NCBI RefSeq assembly: GCF_016919385.1
Contig: NZ_CP070351.1
Location: 2,108,001 to 2,172,000 of the forward strand
DNA length: 64,000 bases
Direction: 5' to 3'
DNA from: Gordonia sp. PDNC005
GTDB lineage: Bacteria; Actinomycetota; Actinomycetes; Mycobacteriales; Mycobacteriaceae
Shown here: piece after piece, positions 1-9,479 of the stretch
How the letters are laid out: each line of letters opens with the position of its first letter
Numbering within the stretch: position 1 is the stretch's first letter
Notes under the pieces: generated by a model
What the model was told of the DNA's origin: nothing
The model's database searches: none
The model's input: the letters and a program-made list of their open reading frames with translations, nothing else
Translations under genes and position numbers: made by a program

Positions 1-812
1 CACCGCGTGTACGACTCGTCGAACGCCTCTGGGTGTTCGGCGACTTCGCGTTGGAAATCGTCGACATCGAACGAATGGTCCGAGCTGATGCCGACGTGGT
101 TGATGCCGACGACATCGACGGCGTATTCGAGGTGACGGATCATCATCTCGAGTGTCGGAGTGTTCGGGCCGAGGAAGATCCCGACCCCCGTTACACCGAC
201 GACGCCGCCGGTCGCTGCACAGGCGAGGGCCTGCTCATCGGTGATGTTCCGCGGGTGCTCCCACACCGAGTTCATGCACGAGTGGCTGTAGATCATCGGT
301 GCCGCCGTCACATCGCTCATGTCGAGCGCGGTCCTACGCCCACAATGCGAGCCGTCCGGCACGACGCCGACCTCGTTCATGTGCCTGACCAGGTCTGCAC
401 CCCAAGGAGTGAGACCGCCGTCGGCGGCGTCGAGGCACCCGCCGCCCGCGCGATTCTGATGGTTGTAGGTCGGCAACATCGTCCGGACGCCGAGGTCAGC
501 GAGTCGCCCGAGGTTGTCGAGGTCGCCGTCGAGAGGTGCGGAGTCCTCCAGGTCGAAACCGATCGCGATGTCGCCGCGCGCACTGATCTCCAGGACGTCG
601 TCGACGCTCGCAGCTAGTGCCATGCCCTGCGTCACATTGACTGCGCTGCGAAAGTAGTCGAGCAACGCGACCGTCTGGGCGAAACTGTGCGGCGAATACC
701 CTGCATTGACCGAGACGTACGTCGGTCGTGAGTTGTCGAACCGATTCAACTGGTGCACATCGGCCCCGACTTCGAGCGGCAGGCACGCGTGCTGGTCCCA
801 GAGAAGACTCAT
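1..812 (-). CDS. Membrane dipeptidase (peptidase M19 family), 3' end cut by window
   Basis: Zinc-dependent dipeptidase of the renal dipeptidase family, which hydrolyses dipeptides including ones with D-residues. Reading leftward the protein begins MSLLWDQHACLPL, then has a VSVNAGY stretch, GFDLEDSAPL with the conserved acidic residue, LADLGVRTMLPTYNHQN, and PMIYSHSCMNSV followed by PRNITDEQ, in the order usual for M19 enzymes. About 270 residues are visible; the C-terminus lies beyond base 1. The ATG at 812 is the first Met that leaves the WDQH motif close to the N-terminus; the frame stays open further upstream, so the start is not certain. It lies 73 bases downstream of the acetyltransferase gene on the same strand and may be co-transcribed with it. 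The physiological substrate cannot be told from sequence. Confidence 0.88.
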   Translation of the reverse strand, partial: MSLLWDQHACLPLEVGADVHQLNRFDNSRPTYVSVNAGYSPHSFAQTVALLDYFRSAVNVTQGMALAASVDDVLEISARGDIAIGFDLEDSAPLDGDLDNLGRLADLGVRTMLPTYNHQNRAGGGCLDAADGGLTPWGADLVRHMNEVGVVPDGSHCGRRTALDMSDVTAAPMIYSHSCMNSVWEHPRNITDEQALACAATGGVVGVTGVGIFLGPNTPTLEMMIRHLEYAVDVVGINHVGISSDHSFDVDDFQREVAEHPEAFDESYTR

Positions 813-885
813 GGGCACGATGCTGTCACAGCGATCAACGATGGCGACGTTTCCGGTCTCACATCGAAAATCGTCGCCGAAGTTC

Positions 886-1332
886 TCAGCGGCGCATGGG
901 TACGTGGGGAATCCCGTCTTCGACGAACTCCGGGCCGTCGGCGACGTAGCCCCAGCGGGCGTACATCTGTTCGAGGTGCGCTTGAGCGTCGAGGACGCTC
1001 GGCCGGTCACCGATATCTGCGACGATCCGGTCGACGAGGAGTCTGACCAGACCGTTTCCGCGAAGTTCATGGCGAGTGCACACGCGACCGATGCGCAGCA
1101 GCATGGTGCCGTCCGGGAGTTCGTCGGTCAGGAGCCGGGCCGTGGCGATCGGCGCGCCGTCGAGGTCGGTGCACCAGTACTGAACCGCCGACGGCTCAAG
1201 GTCTCGACCGTCGAGCTCGGGGTAGGCGCACTCCTGTTCGACCACGAACACATCCACCCGCAACTGCATCAACCTGTAGAGGGTCACCGGATCGATGTCG
1301 GCCAGAGGTGCGGCGTGCACGGTCGGATTCAC
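886..1332 (-). CDS. GNAT-family N-acetyltransferase, ElaA type
   Basis: 148-residue single-domain acetyltransferase. The early segment LYRLMQLRVDVFVVEQECAYPELDGRD is typical of the ElaA branch of the GNAT fold, followed by a strand-turn segment ending IGRVCTRHELRGNGL, which carries the acetyl-CoA pyrophosphate loop (R-x-x-G-x-G/N-x pattern). Length matches ElaA proteins (about 150). The start is a GTG. The acceptor substrate is not predictable. The gene is on the same strand as, and just upstream of, the M19 dipeptidase. Confidence 0.85.
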   Translation of the reverse strand: MNPTVHAAPLADIDPVTLYRLMQLRVDVFVVEQECAYPELDGRDLEPSAVQYWCTDLDGAPIATARLLTDELPDGTMLLRIGRVCTRHELRGNGLVRLLVDRIVADIGDRPSVLDAQAHLEQMYARWGYVADGPEFVEDGIPHVPMRR

Positions 1333-1645
1333 CGTTCCATGATGCCGCGCAGCGGATTCGTCACGTCAAGCGGCCGCCGCCCGGCGGGATCTGCGAGCCA
1401 GCACAACTGCGACGACGTGCACGCCGGCACCAATAGTCAAGCGATGAAACACGCTGTTGTGCGCCGATCGCCTGACGATCCAGGTCTCGGCCATACAGTT
1501 CGGCGCGGAAGGCATCGCGAATCGGCGACTGCCGCACTTGACGCGGTTCCCTGATCCGGTGCCAACGACCGAGTCGCCGAGCAGAAGCTCGACGCGACGT
1601 ACACGTCCTTCGGCCGGTCCGGCCGGGCATGAGTCAGTCCACCAC
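1333..1645. other. 313-base stretch between nadC and the acetyltransferase without a supported gene
   Basis: On the minus strand a GTG at 1649 overlaps the nadC stop in a GTGA arrangement and opens a 70-codon frame ending at 1437. Its codon use looks normal for about 30 codons and then loses the G/C third-position bias. A second minus-strand frame ending at 1366 contains a short hydrophobic segment (LTIGAGVHVVAVVLA). Neither resembles a family I know. It may be a small coupled gene, a frameshifted remnant or noncoding DNA. I see no terminator hairpin for nadC here. Confidence 0.35.
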
Positions 1646-2560
1646 TCACATGTCCAGACCGAGGTCGAGGACGGTGACGGAGTGTGTGAGCGCCCCGACA
1701 GCGAGGTAGTCGACACCGGTCTTCGCGTAGTCGCGGGCGACGTCGAGCGTGAGGCCTCCGGACGACTCCAGTTTCGTGTCCGGGGCACGCTTGTCACGAC
1801 GCTGGACGGCCATCTGCGTGGCCCACGGCTCGAAGTTGTCGAGCAACACCAGTTGGGGCGAGAGGGCCAGGACCTCATCGAGTTGGTCGAGCGAATCGAC
1901 TTCGACTTCGACCGGCACGTCGGGCGCCGCGGCGCGAACCGCGTTCAGCGCTGCGGCGACCCCGCCTGCGGCGACGACGTGGTTGTCCTTGATGAGCGCG
2001 GCGTCGCCGAGACCCATGCGATGGTTGACTCCACCGCCGGCTCGGACAGCGTACTTCTGAAGCACACGCAGGCCGGGGAGCGTTTTCCGTGAGTCACGGA
2101 TCTTGGCGCCGGTGCCCTCGACCTCGTGGACCCATGCGGCTGTGGCCGTTGCGATTCCGGAGAGATGGCAGAGGATGTTCAGTGCGGTTCGTTCGGCGGT
2201 CAGCAGGGCACCCGTCGGCGCGGTGACGGCCAGCACCACGGTGCCGGGCTCCACCCGCGAACCGTCGGCGAGCTCCTCCGAGACCGTGTAGCGGTCTGCG
2301 CCGATCACCTCGTCGAACACCGCGCGGACCACCGGCAGCCCGGCGATCACACCGGACTGCCGGGAGACGACTCTTGCTTCGGCGACCGCGTCGGCGGGGA
2401 CTGTCGCGAGAGACGTGATGTCCGGCCCGTACCGCAGGTCTTCGATGAGAGCGGTCCGGATCAGCGCGAGGACGTCCTCGCCGATCTCCACGCTCAAGTC
2501 ATCGTGTACGTCGGAGTCTCCGATGAAGCTTCCCCCCGCTTCGCTCGCCCGGGACGTCAT
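1646..2560 (-). CDS. nadC: Nicotinate-nucleotide diphosphorylase (carboxylating)
   Basis: Cytosolic quinolinate phosphoribosyltransferase: quinolinate + PRPP gives nicotinate mononucleotide, CO2 and pyrophosphate, the entry of de novo NAD synthesis into the common pathway. 304 residues, slightly longer than the usual 285 because of a non-conserved N-terminus of about 20 residues. Visible active-site motifs: [11 protein letters not shown] (155-165), [10 protein letters not shown] (176-184) and ALIKDNHV (188-195), which bind PRPP and quinolinate. The ATG overlaps the nadA stop by 4 bases (ATGA), so translation is coupled to nadA. Unusually, nadB does not sit between nadA and nadC. Confidence 0.97.
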   Translation of the reverse strand: MTSRASEAGGSFIGDSDVHDDLSVEIGEDVLALIRTALIEDLRYGPDITSLATVPADAVAEARVVSRQSGVIAGLPVVRAVFDEVIGADRYTVSEELADGSRVEPGTVVLAVTAPTGALLTAERTALNILCHLSGIATATAAWVHEVEGTGAKIRDSRKTLPGLRVLQKYAVRAGGGVNHRMGLGDAALIKDNHVVAAGGVAAALNAVRAAAPDVPVEVEVDSLDQLDEVLALSPQLVLLDNFEPWATQMAVQRRDKRAPDTKLESSGGLTLDVARDYAKTGVDYLAVGALTHSVTVLDLGLDM

Positions 2561-3612
2561 TCGCCACCGCCCGGATTGCCGATCTCGATCATCCGCTGGA
2601 CCGACGCGCGAGCCCGCTCGGCGACGTCGGGCGCGACGTGCACCTCGTCCTTGCCCTCACGCAGGCAACGCAGCAGCGCCGCCGGGGTGATCATCTTCAT
2701 GTACGGGCACGCCGCACGCGAGTTGACCGCCTGGAAATCGACCTCGGGGGCGGCCTTGCGCAACTGGTGCAGCATGCCGACCTCGGTCGCGACCAGGACC
2801 TGCTTGGAGTGCGTGGCCTTGGCGGCGTCGATCATCCCGCCCGTCGACAGGATCTGGACGCGGTCCGCGGGCACCGTCCCCTCACCCGCGAGGTACAGCG
2901 CCGACGTCGCGCAGCCGCATTCCGGGTGGATGAAGAGTTCCGCGTCGGGGTGCGAGTCGACCTGATCGGTGAGCTCGTCGCCGTTGATGCCGGCGTGAAC
3001 GTGGCACTCGCCTGCCCAGATGTGAATGTTGTCGCGGCCGGTCTCGCGCTTGACGTGCGCGCCGAGGAACTGATCCGGGAGGAACAGGACCTCACGGTCC
3101 GGGTCGATCGAGGCGACGACGTCAACTGCGTTCGACGACGTACAACAGATGTCCGTCAGTCCCTTCACCTCGGCCGTTGTGTTCACGTAGGACACGACGA
3201 GGGCGTCGGGGTAGTCGGCCTTCCACGCGCGCAGGTCGTCGGCGGTGATCGAGTCGGCGAGCGAGCATCCGGCTCGCTCGTCCGGGATCAGGACACGCTT
3301 GCCCGGGCTGAGGATCTTGGCGGTCTCCGCCATGAAGTGAACGCCGCAGAAGATGATCTCGTCGGCGTCGACCTCGGCGGCGATGCGCGATAGTGCGAGC
3401 GAGTCGCCGACGTGGTCGGCGATGTCCTGGATCGCGGGCAACTGGTAGTTGTGGGCCAGGATCGTCGCGTTGCGGGCCTTGGCGAGCCGCTTTATCTCGG
3501 CCGCCCAGGCGGCGTCGGCCTCGACTCCCCCGTACGCGGCGGGAATCCCGTGGCGCGGGTCGGGCATGCCGAGGTCGGTCTCGGTTCGTGTGATCACGGT
3601 GTCTGTGGTCAT
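2557..3612 (-). CDS. nadA: Quinolinate synthase A
   Basis: [4Fe-4S] enzyme condensing iminoaspartate with dihydroxyacetone phosphate to quinolinate. The three cluster-cysteine regions are visible in order: [29 protein letters not shown] and [13 protein letters not shown]. From the ATG at 3612 the protein has 351 residues, the family length, with a GGAG 11 bases upstream. The frame is also open from an ATG at 3702, which would add 30 non-conserved residues. That ATG sits 6 bases after a TAGGGT hexamer (3709-3714) and could be both the transcription start and a leaderless start. It is divergent from the NrtR-type regulator, which probably represses it. Its partner L-aspartate oxidase (nadB) is not in the window. 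Confidence 0.95.
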   Translation of the reverse strand: MTTDTVITRTETDLGMPDPRHGIPAAYGGVEADAAWAAEIKRLAKARNATILAHNYQLPAIQDIADHVGDSLALSRIAAEVDADEIIFCGVHFMAETAKILSPGKRVLIPDERAGCSLADSITADDLRAWKADYPDALVVSYVNTTAEVKGLTDICCTSSNAVDVVASIDPDREVLFLPDQFLGAHVKRETGRDNIHIWAGECHVHAGINGDELTDQVDSHPDAELFIHPECGCATSALYLAGEGTVPADRVQILSTGGMIDAAKATHSKQVLVATEVGMLHQLRKAAPEVDFQAVNSRAACPYMKMITPAALLRCLREGKDEVHVAPDVAERARASVQRMIEIGNPGGGE

Positions 3613-3699
3613 GGCGAGGAACACTCCATTCGCAGCGTCTCCGACGACGGGCTGAGCCGCCGGAGCAGGTTTCCGACTGATGGTCGATAACCCTGCGGC

Positions 3700-3727
3700 C
3701 ATGGTAACACCCTAGAATCGACGCATG
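3700..3727. promoter_or_regulatory. Divergent nadA / nrtR core promoters with overlapping -10 hexamers
   Basis: The plus-strand hexamer TAGAAT (3713-3718) lies 6 bases before the nrtR ATG at 3725. The minus-strand hexamer TAGGGT (3709-3714) lies 6 bases before the in-frame nadA ATG at 3702. The two share bases 3713-3714. An imperfect inverted pair TCGAT (3684-3688) / ATCGA (3717-3721) flanks the region and is a weak candidate for the regulator's operator. A protein bound here would block both promoters. The promoter calls are by pattern only. Confidence 0.55.
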
Positions 3728-4411
3728 CCGAGCTCCGTGGACGTCGAGGTCCTCACTGCCGTGTTCCAGGTCCGCGAGTGCGGTGACCGCGGACACACGC
3801 TGCATGTGCTGCTGCATCGCGCATCCGACGAGTCCGACCCGTGGCGGCTTCCAGGAGGACTTGTCGGCGACCGCGACACGCTCCCGACATCGGCCGGTCG
3901 TCACCTCGGCGAACAGGCCGATCTGACCCGAGTCGCGCACCTGGAACAGCTGTCGGTGTTCTCCGACCCGGATCGAGTGCCCGCCAGGCGAACCATCGCA
4001 TCGACTTTCCTCGGGCTCGTTCCCCGCGACATCCCGGCCGATCCGGCTACCGCCGCGGCAGCGTGGTTCGACGTCGACGATCTGCCGGAGCTCGCCGGAG
4101 ACCACCGCGACATCGTCGACCTGGCGCGTCAACGCCTCGCCGGGAAACTCTCCTATACGAACATCGCGTTTGCACTCGCCCCGGGAACGTTCTCGATGTC
4201 AGAGCTTTCCGAGATCTACGGGGCCGCCCTCGGTTACCCCGTCGACGCGACCAACCTGCTGCGGATTCTGTCCAGACGCGGTGTTGTGGTCGCCACCGGG
4301 ACGGTAGGTCGCACCGGCCGGACCGGCGGGCGCCCACCCAGCCTGTACGCCTTCGCCGATTCCCGCCTGCGCGTGACCGACGAGTTCGCCACCCTGCGTC
4401 CCCCACTCTGA
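3725..4411 (+). CDS. NrtR-type Nudix/winged-helix transcriptional regulator of NAD synthesis
   Basis: 228 residues: an N-terminal Nudix-like domain (about 1-145) and a C-terminal winged-helix domain (about 150-225, [27 protein letters not shown]...). The Nudix box region (PGGLVGDRDTLPTSAGRHLGEQ) lacks the glutamates of the catalytic REUxEExGU signature, as expected for NrtR proteins that sense ADP-ribose-type ligands instead of hydrolysing them. The divergent position to nadA-nadC matches the NAD regulator of mycobacteria (Rv1593c type, from memory). The ATG lies 6 bases after TAGAAT, suggesting a leaderless mRNA. The 3' 213 bases overlap the convergent DUF2567 gene. Confidence 0.85.
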   Translation: MPSSVDVEVLTAVFQVRECGDRGHTLHVLLHRASDESDPWRLPGGLVGDRDTLPTSAGRHLGEQADLTRVAHLEQLSVFSDPDRVPARRTIASTFLGLVPRDIPADPATAAAAWFDVDDLPELAGDHRDIVDLARQRLAGKLSYTNIAFALAPGTFSMSELSEIYGAALGYPVDATNLLRILSRRGVVVATGTVGRTGRTGGRPPSLYAFADSRLRVTDEFATLRPPL

Positions 4412-4975
4412 CCCCGCGGGATCACCCGGCCGGAGGGTCGGATTCTTCGCCGTCAACACGCAGATCAAGTAGACGATCAGGGCAGCCGTCGGCGCACAGA
4501 TGAGCAGCAGCCACGGCGGAGTCGATCCACTGTCGAACCACAGCTTCGTGGTGAGGTGGTACTCGCCGGGACTCGCCCGGTTGAGGTCGGGGCGGACCGC
4601 CTCCGCTATCCACGTCCCTATGTTCATCGCCAGCCCGGACGACACCACTGCCATCACCGTGGTCAGGATCAGCCCCGGCACACCGCGCATGTGCGGGAGG
4701 CCGAACCAGCCGGCGAGAGCGAGCACCGCACCGAGCCCGAACGACAGCAGCGCGAACACCGCGACTCCGCCGAACAGGTTCGCCGACGCTCCCTCAGAGA
4801 ACCGAGCGTCTCCGCCATGAAGGACCGTCACCGTCACGGGAGGCGCGAGCCACACCCACAGTGCGCCGACCAACACCGACAGTCCGAGGACCACCAGTAC
4901 GAACGCCACCGGAGTACGACGGTCCACCGTATTCGGGCTCGCAGGGGCACGGCGAGAAGGTGCGGCGGTGGTCAT
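4199..4975 (-). CDS. DUF2567 membrane protein
   Basis: 258-residue membrane protein of unknown function. Four hydrophobic segments are clear: [61 protein letters not shown] and [21 protein letters not shown]. The C-terminal 70 residues are Gly/Gln/Pro-rich and are encoded antisense to the end of nrtR. The family is found beside bioB-bsaP in mycobacteria (Rv1591 type, from memory). The ATG at 4975 overlaps the bsaP stop (ATGA), so it ends the biotin operon. An in-frame upstream extension to 5071 exists but would overlap bsaP and lacks conservation. Confidence 0.78.
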   Translation of the reverse strand: MTTAAPSRRAPASPNTVDRRTPVAFVLVVLGLSVLVGALWVWLAPPVTVTVLHGGDARFSEGASANLFGGVAVFALLSFGLGAVLALAGWFGLPHMRGVPGLILTTVMAVVSSGLAMNIGTWIAEAVRPDLNRASPGEYHLTTKLWFDSGSTPPWLLLICAPTAALIVYLICVLTAKNPTLRPGDPAGSEWGTQGGELVGHAQAGIGEGVQAGWAPAGPAGATYRPGGDHNTASGQNPQQVGRVDGVTEGGPVDLGKL

Positions 4976-5202
4976 CGACGCCCGAGCTCCACCGAGTCGA
5001 CGGTACCGTGACGTGAACAGCGAGCGTCCCAGCCGTCCGGACGCACCTGTACCACCATCCGACGGCCACACTGTCCGCAGAATCGTGGCGGTTCGAGACC
5101 CATTCGGGCCGCTGTCGGCACGGCGTCGTCAGCCTGGACTTCCAGCTCCACCCCGGTGAAGACACCGAATTTCAACGGCTCTGCGAGCGGTGTCGGGACC
5201 AT
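4972..5202 (-). CDS. bsaP: Biotin synthase auxiliary protein BsaP
   Basis: 76-residue protein directly downstream of bioB. BsaP (Rv1590 in M. tuberculosis) is reported to be an iron-sulfur accessory protein that mycobacterial biotin synthase needs for activity. Here Cys42 and Cys45 form a CGQC pair and Cys62 lies in RCSRHG, a small metal-binding arrangement. The ATG at 5202 has a good ribosome site (GGAGG, 10 bases upstream) and gives the family length; a longer frame to 5277 would run into bioB. Its stop overlaps the next start (ATGA), indicating tight co-expression in the bio operon. Confidence 0.85.
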   Translation of the reverse strand: MVPTPLAEPLKFGVFTGVELEVQADDAVPTAARMGLEPPRFCGQCGRRMVVQVRPDGWDARCSRHGTVDSVELGRR

Positions 5203-5263
5203 CAGGCGTCTGCCTCCTTCTTCAGGCGAATCCTTCACAACGCTACACCCCGCGGACGACGTG

Positions 5264-6301
5264 TCAGATCGTGTCATTGAGCGCCTTGATGGGCATCGAC
5301 AAATCGGCGAGGAGATCGAGGTCGCTCTCGGCGGGGCGGCCGAGAGTGGTCAAGTAGTTGCCGACGATCACCGCGTTGATGCCGCCGAGGATTCCCTGCT
5401 GCGCTCCGAGGTCGCCGAGGGTGATCTCGCGCCCACCCGCGAACCGCAGAATGGTGCGCGGCAGCGCCAGCCGGAACGCGGCGACGGCGGCCAGCGCCTC
5501 GGAGGCGGGCAGCACGTCGAGGTCTCCGAAAGGGGTGCCCGGACGCGGGTTCAGGAAGTTCAGCGGAACCTCATCGGGGTCGAGGGACGCGAGGTCGGAG
5601 GCGAACTCGGCGCGCTGCTCGAGGGTCTCGCCCATGCCGAGGATGCCGCCGCAGCACACCTCCATGCCCGCATCGCGGACCATACGCAGCGTTCCCCACC
5701 GCTCCTCCCACGTGTGGGTGGTGACGACGTTCGGGAAATGGCTGCGGGCCGTCTCCAGGTTGTGGTTGTACCGGTGGACGCCCATCGCCGCCAACTCGTC
5801 GACCTGCTCCTGGGTGAGCATGCCGAGGCTGCACGCGATCTGGATGTCGACTTCGTTGCGGATCGCTTCGATGCCTGCCGCGACCTGGCTGAGCAGGCGC
5901 TTGTCCGGTCCGCGCACGGCTGCGACGATACAGAATTCGGTGGCGCCGGTCTTGGCCGTCTGTTTGGCGGCTTCGACCAGTGACGGGATGTCGATCCATG
6001 CACTGCGGACCGGCGAGGAGAAGAGTCCCGACTGACTGCAGAAGTGGCAGTCCTCGGGGCAGCCCCCGGTCTTCAGCGAGATGATGCCCTCGACCTCGAC
6101 CTCCGGGCCGCACCAACGCATGCGCACATCATGCGCCAGCGCCAACAGTTCGGTGAGCCGGTCCTCCGGCAGTTGCAGGACACGCAGCACCTGGTCGCGG
6201 TCCAGCCCCACTCCGCGTTCGAGGACCTGCTCCCGGGCGATCGCGAGGATGTCGTCGGTGGCCGTCCCGGTCGGGTCGTTCTGCTGTTCGGTTGTCGTCA
6301 C
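5264..6301 (-). CDS. bioB: Biotin synthase
   Basis: Radical SAM enzyme inserting sulfur into dethiobiotin, the last step of biotin synthesis. The [4Fe-4S]/SAM motif Cys81-x3-Cys85-x2-Cys88 ([14 protein letters not shown]) is intact, and [13 protein letters not shown] and the YNHNLETA segment of the barrel are present. 345 residues, normal length. GTG start overlapping the bioD stop (GTGA). It is the fourth gene of the bioAFDB-bsaP operon. Confidence 0.97.
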   Translation of the reverse strand: MTTTEQQNDPTGTATDDILAIAREQVLERGVGLDRDQVLRVLQLPEDRLTELLALAHDVRMRWCGPEVEVEGIISLKTGGCPEDCHFCSQSGLFSSPVRSAWIDIPSLVEAAKQTAKTGATEFCIVAAVRGPDKRLLSQVAAGIEAIRNEVDIQIACSLGMLTQEQVDELAAMGVHRYNHNLETARSHFPNVVTTHTWEERWGTLRMVRDAGMEVCCGGILGMGETLEQRAEFASDLASLDPDEVPLNFLNPRPGTPFGDLDVLPASEALAAVAAFRLALPRTILRFAGGREITLGDLGAQQGILGGINAVIVGNYLTTLGRPAESDLDLLADLSMPIKALNDTI

Positions 6302-7008
6302 GGGTGTACTCCTGGCTGTGTGGTGATCGGGCTGGTGATGGGGCTGCGCACCCAGGTGGGTGCGTGGTTCTGGAAGGCCGCCGGGTCGAGCGATCCGGCA
6401 CCGGCAGGCAGGACCGCGACGATCGGCACGCCGGTGAGCCGTTCAAGGTCGTCGCGATTGCACGTCATTGCGAGATCGGGCTGTCGCGGCCACGATCCGA
6501 TGATCAGGCCGTCGACCCCGAGTCCCGCGCGCCTGATCTCTCGGACGGTGAGTTCGGTGTGGTTGAGCGTTCCGAGACCGGGATCGGTGACGACGAGAAC
6601 CTGCGCTCCGAGGTCCCGCGCGAGATCGAGAACCGTGAGATCGGGCGCGAGCCGGACGAGAACTCCCCCCGCGCCTTCGACGATCACGAGATCGCACTCA
6701 TGTGCCAGGTCAGAGACGGCCGCGCGAACGTCGTCAAGCGTCACAGGGGCCTGACCCGCGCGCCGCGCGGCGGTCTCCGGAGCGAGAGGCTCGGGGTACC
6801 GAGCCGGTTCACGAGTCGGGACGTCACCCACGAGAGCGGTCACCACGGCGAGGTCCCCGGACTCACCGGGCGCGACGCCCGTCTGGGCCGGTTTGCAGAC
6901 GCCGACGCTCAGTCCGTTCGCCCGCGCCGACGCCGTGAGGGCCGCGACTGCGATCGTCTTTCCGACGTCGGTCCCGGTACCTGTGACAACGACGATTCGG
7001 GCAGTCAC
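6298..7008 (-). CDS. bioD: ATP-dependent dethiobiotin synthetase
   Basis: Closes the ureido ring of dethiobiotin from 7,8-diaminopelargonate, CO2 and ATP. 236 residues starting [10 protein letters not shown], with the P-loop GTGTDVGKT at 10-18, VCKPAQTG (37-44) and the VEGAGGVLV motif (110-118). The GTG at 7008 overlaps the bioF stop (GTGA), and this start puts the P-loop at its usual distance from the N-terminus; the longer open frame upstream is antisense noise inside bioF. Confidence 0.96.
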   Translation of the reverse strand: MTARIVVVTGTGTDVGKTIAVAALTASARANGLSVGVCKPAQTGVAPGESGDLAVVTALVGDVPTREPARYPEPLAPETAARRAGQAPVTLDDVRAAVSDLAHECDLVIVEGAGGVLVRLAPDLTVLDLARDLGAQVLVVTDPGLGTLNHTELTVREIRRAGLGVDGLIIGSWPRQPDLAMTCNRDDLERLTGVPIVAVLPAGAGSLDPAAFQNHAPTWVRSPITSPITTQPGVHP

Positions 7009-8135
7009 GCCGCACCAGCCACGCCGAGGGCGTTTCGGACGACCGCTGCGACTGTGGTGATGGTCGCGTCGTCGACGTCGGCGCGCATCGTCAACCGCAA
7101 ACGCGAGGTGCCCTCCGGCACCGACGGCGGCCGGAAGCAGCCGACGAGCACTCCCCGGTCTCGGCATTCCTGCGCTGCGGCGACTGCCGCGACGGGGTCG
7201 CCGACGACGAGCGAGACGACTGCCGACTCGGGCCTGGCCGCGCCGATCGCAGCTGCGATACGCCGCGCGCCGGCGAGCAGGCGCTCGGGGAGGTCCTGGT
7301 TCGCGACAAGCACACGCAACGCGGCGTGAGCGGCGCCGACCGCTGCCGGATTCACACCGGTGTCGAAGATGAAGGTCCGCGCATGGTCGATCAAATGGTC
7401 CCGGAGCAGTGCCGACCCGGCCACCACGCCACCCTGCGCACCCAACGACTTCGAGCACACCGCGGTCACCACCAGGTCGGGGGCACCCGCGAGACCGCAT
7501 TCGGCGACCAGTCCCCGACCACCCGGTCCACGCACACCGATCGCGTGAGCCTCATCGACCAGCAGAGTCGCGCCCGTTGCACGAGTCGCGGCGTACAACT
7601 CACGCAGCGGTGCCAGACCTCCGTCGATGCTGTACACGGAGTCGGTGACCACAAGCGCCCGGTCCTCTGTCCGCTCGGCCAGCACACGGCGCACGGCGTG
7701 ATGATCTCCGCGATCGACGACGACAACACGAGCGCGAGACAGTCGGCAGCCGTCGATCAACGAGGCGTGCGCTCCCGTGTCGCTCACGATCAGATCGCCT
7801 CGGCCGGCCAGCGCGGTCACGGCTCCGACGTTGGCGAGGTATCCCGACGAGAACATCAGTGCCGCGTCGGCGCCGACGAAGTCGGCGAAGTCCCTCTCGA
7901 AATCGATGTGCGCCTGAACGGTGCCGACCACGAGTCTCGACGACGTCGAACCGGTGCCCCAACTGTCGATCGCGGCGTGTGCGCCCGCGATCACGTCGGG
8001 ATGCGTCGACAGTCCGAGGTAGTCGTTGGACGCGAGGTTGATCTCGGTGGCGCCGGACTGTCGCGCGAGAGGTGCCCGGTGCAGCCCGGCAGCGGCGGTG
8101 CGCTCGGCGACGTCGGCGAGCCACGCCGCGGTCAT
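7005..8135 (-). CDS. bioF: 8-amino-7-oxononanoate synthase
   Basis: PLP-dependent condensation of pimeloyl thioester with L-alanine. 376 residues. [10 protein letters not shown] (33-42), the [15 protein letters not shown] motif (DEAH at 194-197) and the PLP lysine Lys229 in [11 protein letters not shown] are visible. The ATG at 8135 overlaps the bioA stop (ATGA); the frame upstream of it is an arginine-rich shadow of bioA. Second gene of the biotin operon. Confidence 0.97.
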   Translation of the reverse strand: MTAAWLADVAERTAAAGLHRAPLARQSGATEINLASNDYLGLSTHPDVIAGAHAAIDSWGTGSTSSRLVVGTVQAHIDFERDFADFVGADAALMFSSGYLANVGAVTALAGRGDLIVSDTGAHASLIDGCRLSRARVVVVDRGDHHAVRRVLAERTEDRALVVTDSVYSIDGGLAPLRELYAATRATGATLLVDEAHAIGVRGPGGRGLVAECGLAGAPDLVVTAVCSKSLGAQGGVVAGSALLRDHLIDHARTFIFDTGVNPAAVGAAHAALRVLVANQDLPERLLAGARRIAAAIGAARPESAVVSLVVGDPVAAVAAAQECRDRGVLVGCFRPPSVPEGTSRLRLTMRADVDDATITTVAAVVRNALGVAGAA

Positions 8136-9427
8136 GCCGGCACTCCCTGCCGGGACTGGAGGGTCGCTTGAACGGCTGCGGTGATGCCGGCGGTGATCGT
8201 CGCGAGCTGAGCGTCGTCGGCGATGAACGGGGGCATCGTGTAGATCAGATTCCGGAACGGACGCAGCCACACGCCTGCATCAAGCGCGGCGTCGGTGGCG
8301 GCGACCATATCGACGGGCCTGTCGAGTTCGACCACTCCGATCGCGCCGAGTGTGCGGACGTCGACGACCCCGTCCAGTGCGGAGAGCGGCGCCAGACCGT
8401 CGGCGAGGCGCTGTTCGATCTGGGGAACGCGGATGCGCCAGTCGGATTCGGCGAGGACTCCGATCGATGCACAGGCGACCGCGCAGGCCAGTGGATTCGC
8501 CATGAACGTCGGCCCGTGGGCGAGACCGCCCGCCTCGCCCCGACTGATCACATCCGCCACCTCGTCGGTGGTGAGCGTGGCCGCGAGCGTCATGTATCCG
8601 CCGGTGAGAGCCTTGCCGACACACATGATGTCCGGCGTCACCTCGGCATGGTCGACGGCGAACATCTCCCCCGTGCGACCGAACCCGGTGGCGATCTCGT
8701 CGCAGATCAACAACACATCGTGCACATTGCACAACGTGCGCAGTTCTGCGACCAACTGCGGATCGTGGAAGCGCATGCCGCCTGCTCCCTGGACGATCGG
8801 TTCGACGATCACCGCGGCGATCGTGCCTGCATGAATGGCGAGCGACCGGTCGAGCGCGGCGATGTAGGCCGGGTCGAAGTCGGTCGGCGGCGCGGGTACG
8901 AACACCTGCTCGGCGAGCACTCCTCGCCACATCGTGTGCATGCCGCCGTCGGGGTCGCACACGCTCATGGGAGCGAACGTGTCGCCGTGGTAGCCACCGC
9001 GCCAGGTGAGGATCTTGGTTCGACCGGCGAGTCCGCGTCCGCGTTGATACTGGATCGCCATCTTGACGGCCACCTCGACCGACACCGACCCGGAGTCGGC
9101 GAAGAACACCTTCCGAAGTGCGCCGGGGGTGAGGTCGACGAGCAGACCTGCGAGCCGAGCGGCGGGCTCGTGGGTGAGTCCCCCGAACATGACGTGCGAC
9201 ATCCGTCCGAGCTGCCGTGCGGCGGCGGCGTCGAGCACCGGGTGCCGGTAACCGTGGATTGCGGCCCACCACGAACTCATGCCGTCGACGGCCTCTGTCC
9301 CGTCGGCGAAACGAAGGTGGACGCCGGATGCCGATTCGACGATTCTCGGGCGAGTCGATGACGGGAATCCCCCGTACGGGTGCCACACGTGGTCTGCGTC
9401 TAGTTGCGCAATCGTGTCGGGACCCAC
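8132..9427 (-). CDS. bioA: Adenosylmethionine-8-amino-7-oxononanoate aminotransferase
   Basis: PLP aminotransferase making 7,8-diaminopelargonate with SAM as amino donor. 431 residues. HVWHPYGG near the N-terminus and [10 protein letters not shown] (51-60) are characteristic of BioA, with the Asp243-Glu244 pair in [15 protein letters not shown] and the PLP lysine Lys272 in [11 protein letters not shown] start with GGAG about 6 bases upstream. First gene of the biotin operon; its promoter region is shared with the divergent TetR gene and contains the repeated operator at 9480-9510. Confidence 0.97.
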   Translation of the reverse strand: MGPDTIAQLDADHVWHPYGGFPSSTRPRIVESASGVHLRFADGTEAVDGMSSWWAAIHGYRHPVLDAAAARQLGRMSHVMFGGLTHEPAARLAGLLVDLTPGALRKVFFADSGSVSVEVAVKMAIQYQRGRGLAGRTKILTWRGGYHGDTFAPMSVCDPDGGMHTMWRGVLAEQVFVPAPPTDFDPAYIAALDRSLAIHAGTIAAVIVEPIVQGAGGMRFHDPQLVAELRTLCNVHDVLLICDEIATGFGRTGEMFAVDHAEVTPDIMCVGKALTGGYMTLAATLTTDEVADVISRGEAGGLAHGPTFMANPLACAVACASIGVLAESDWRIRVPQIEQRLADGLAPLSALDGVVDVRTLGAIGVVELDRPVDMVAATDAALDAGVWLRPFRNLIYTMPPFIADDAQLATITAGITAAVQATLQSRQGVPA

Positions 9428-9479
9428 TCCCGCTCCTCTCGTCGTGTCAGGTCACAGCCGACCTACTGATCCTGAACAC

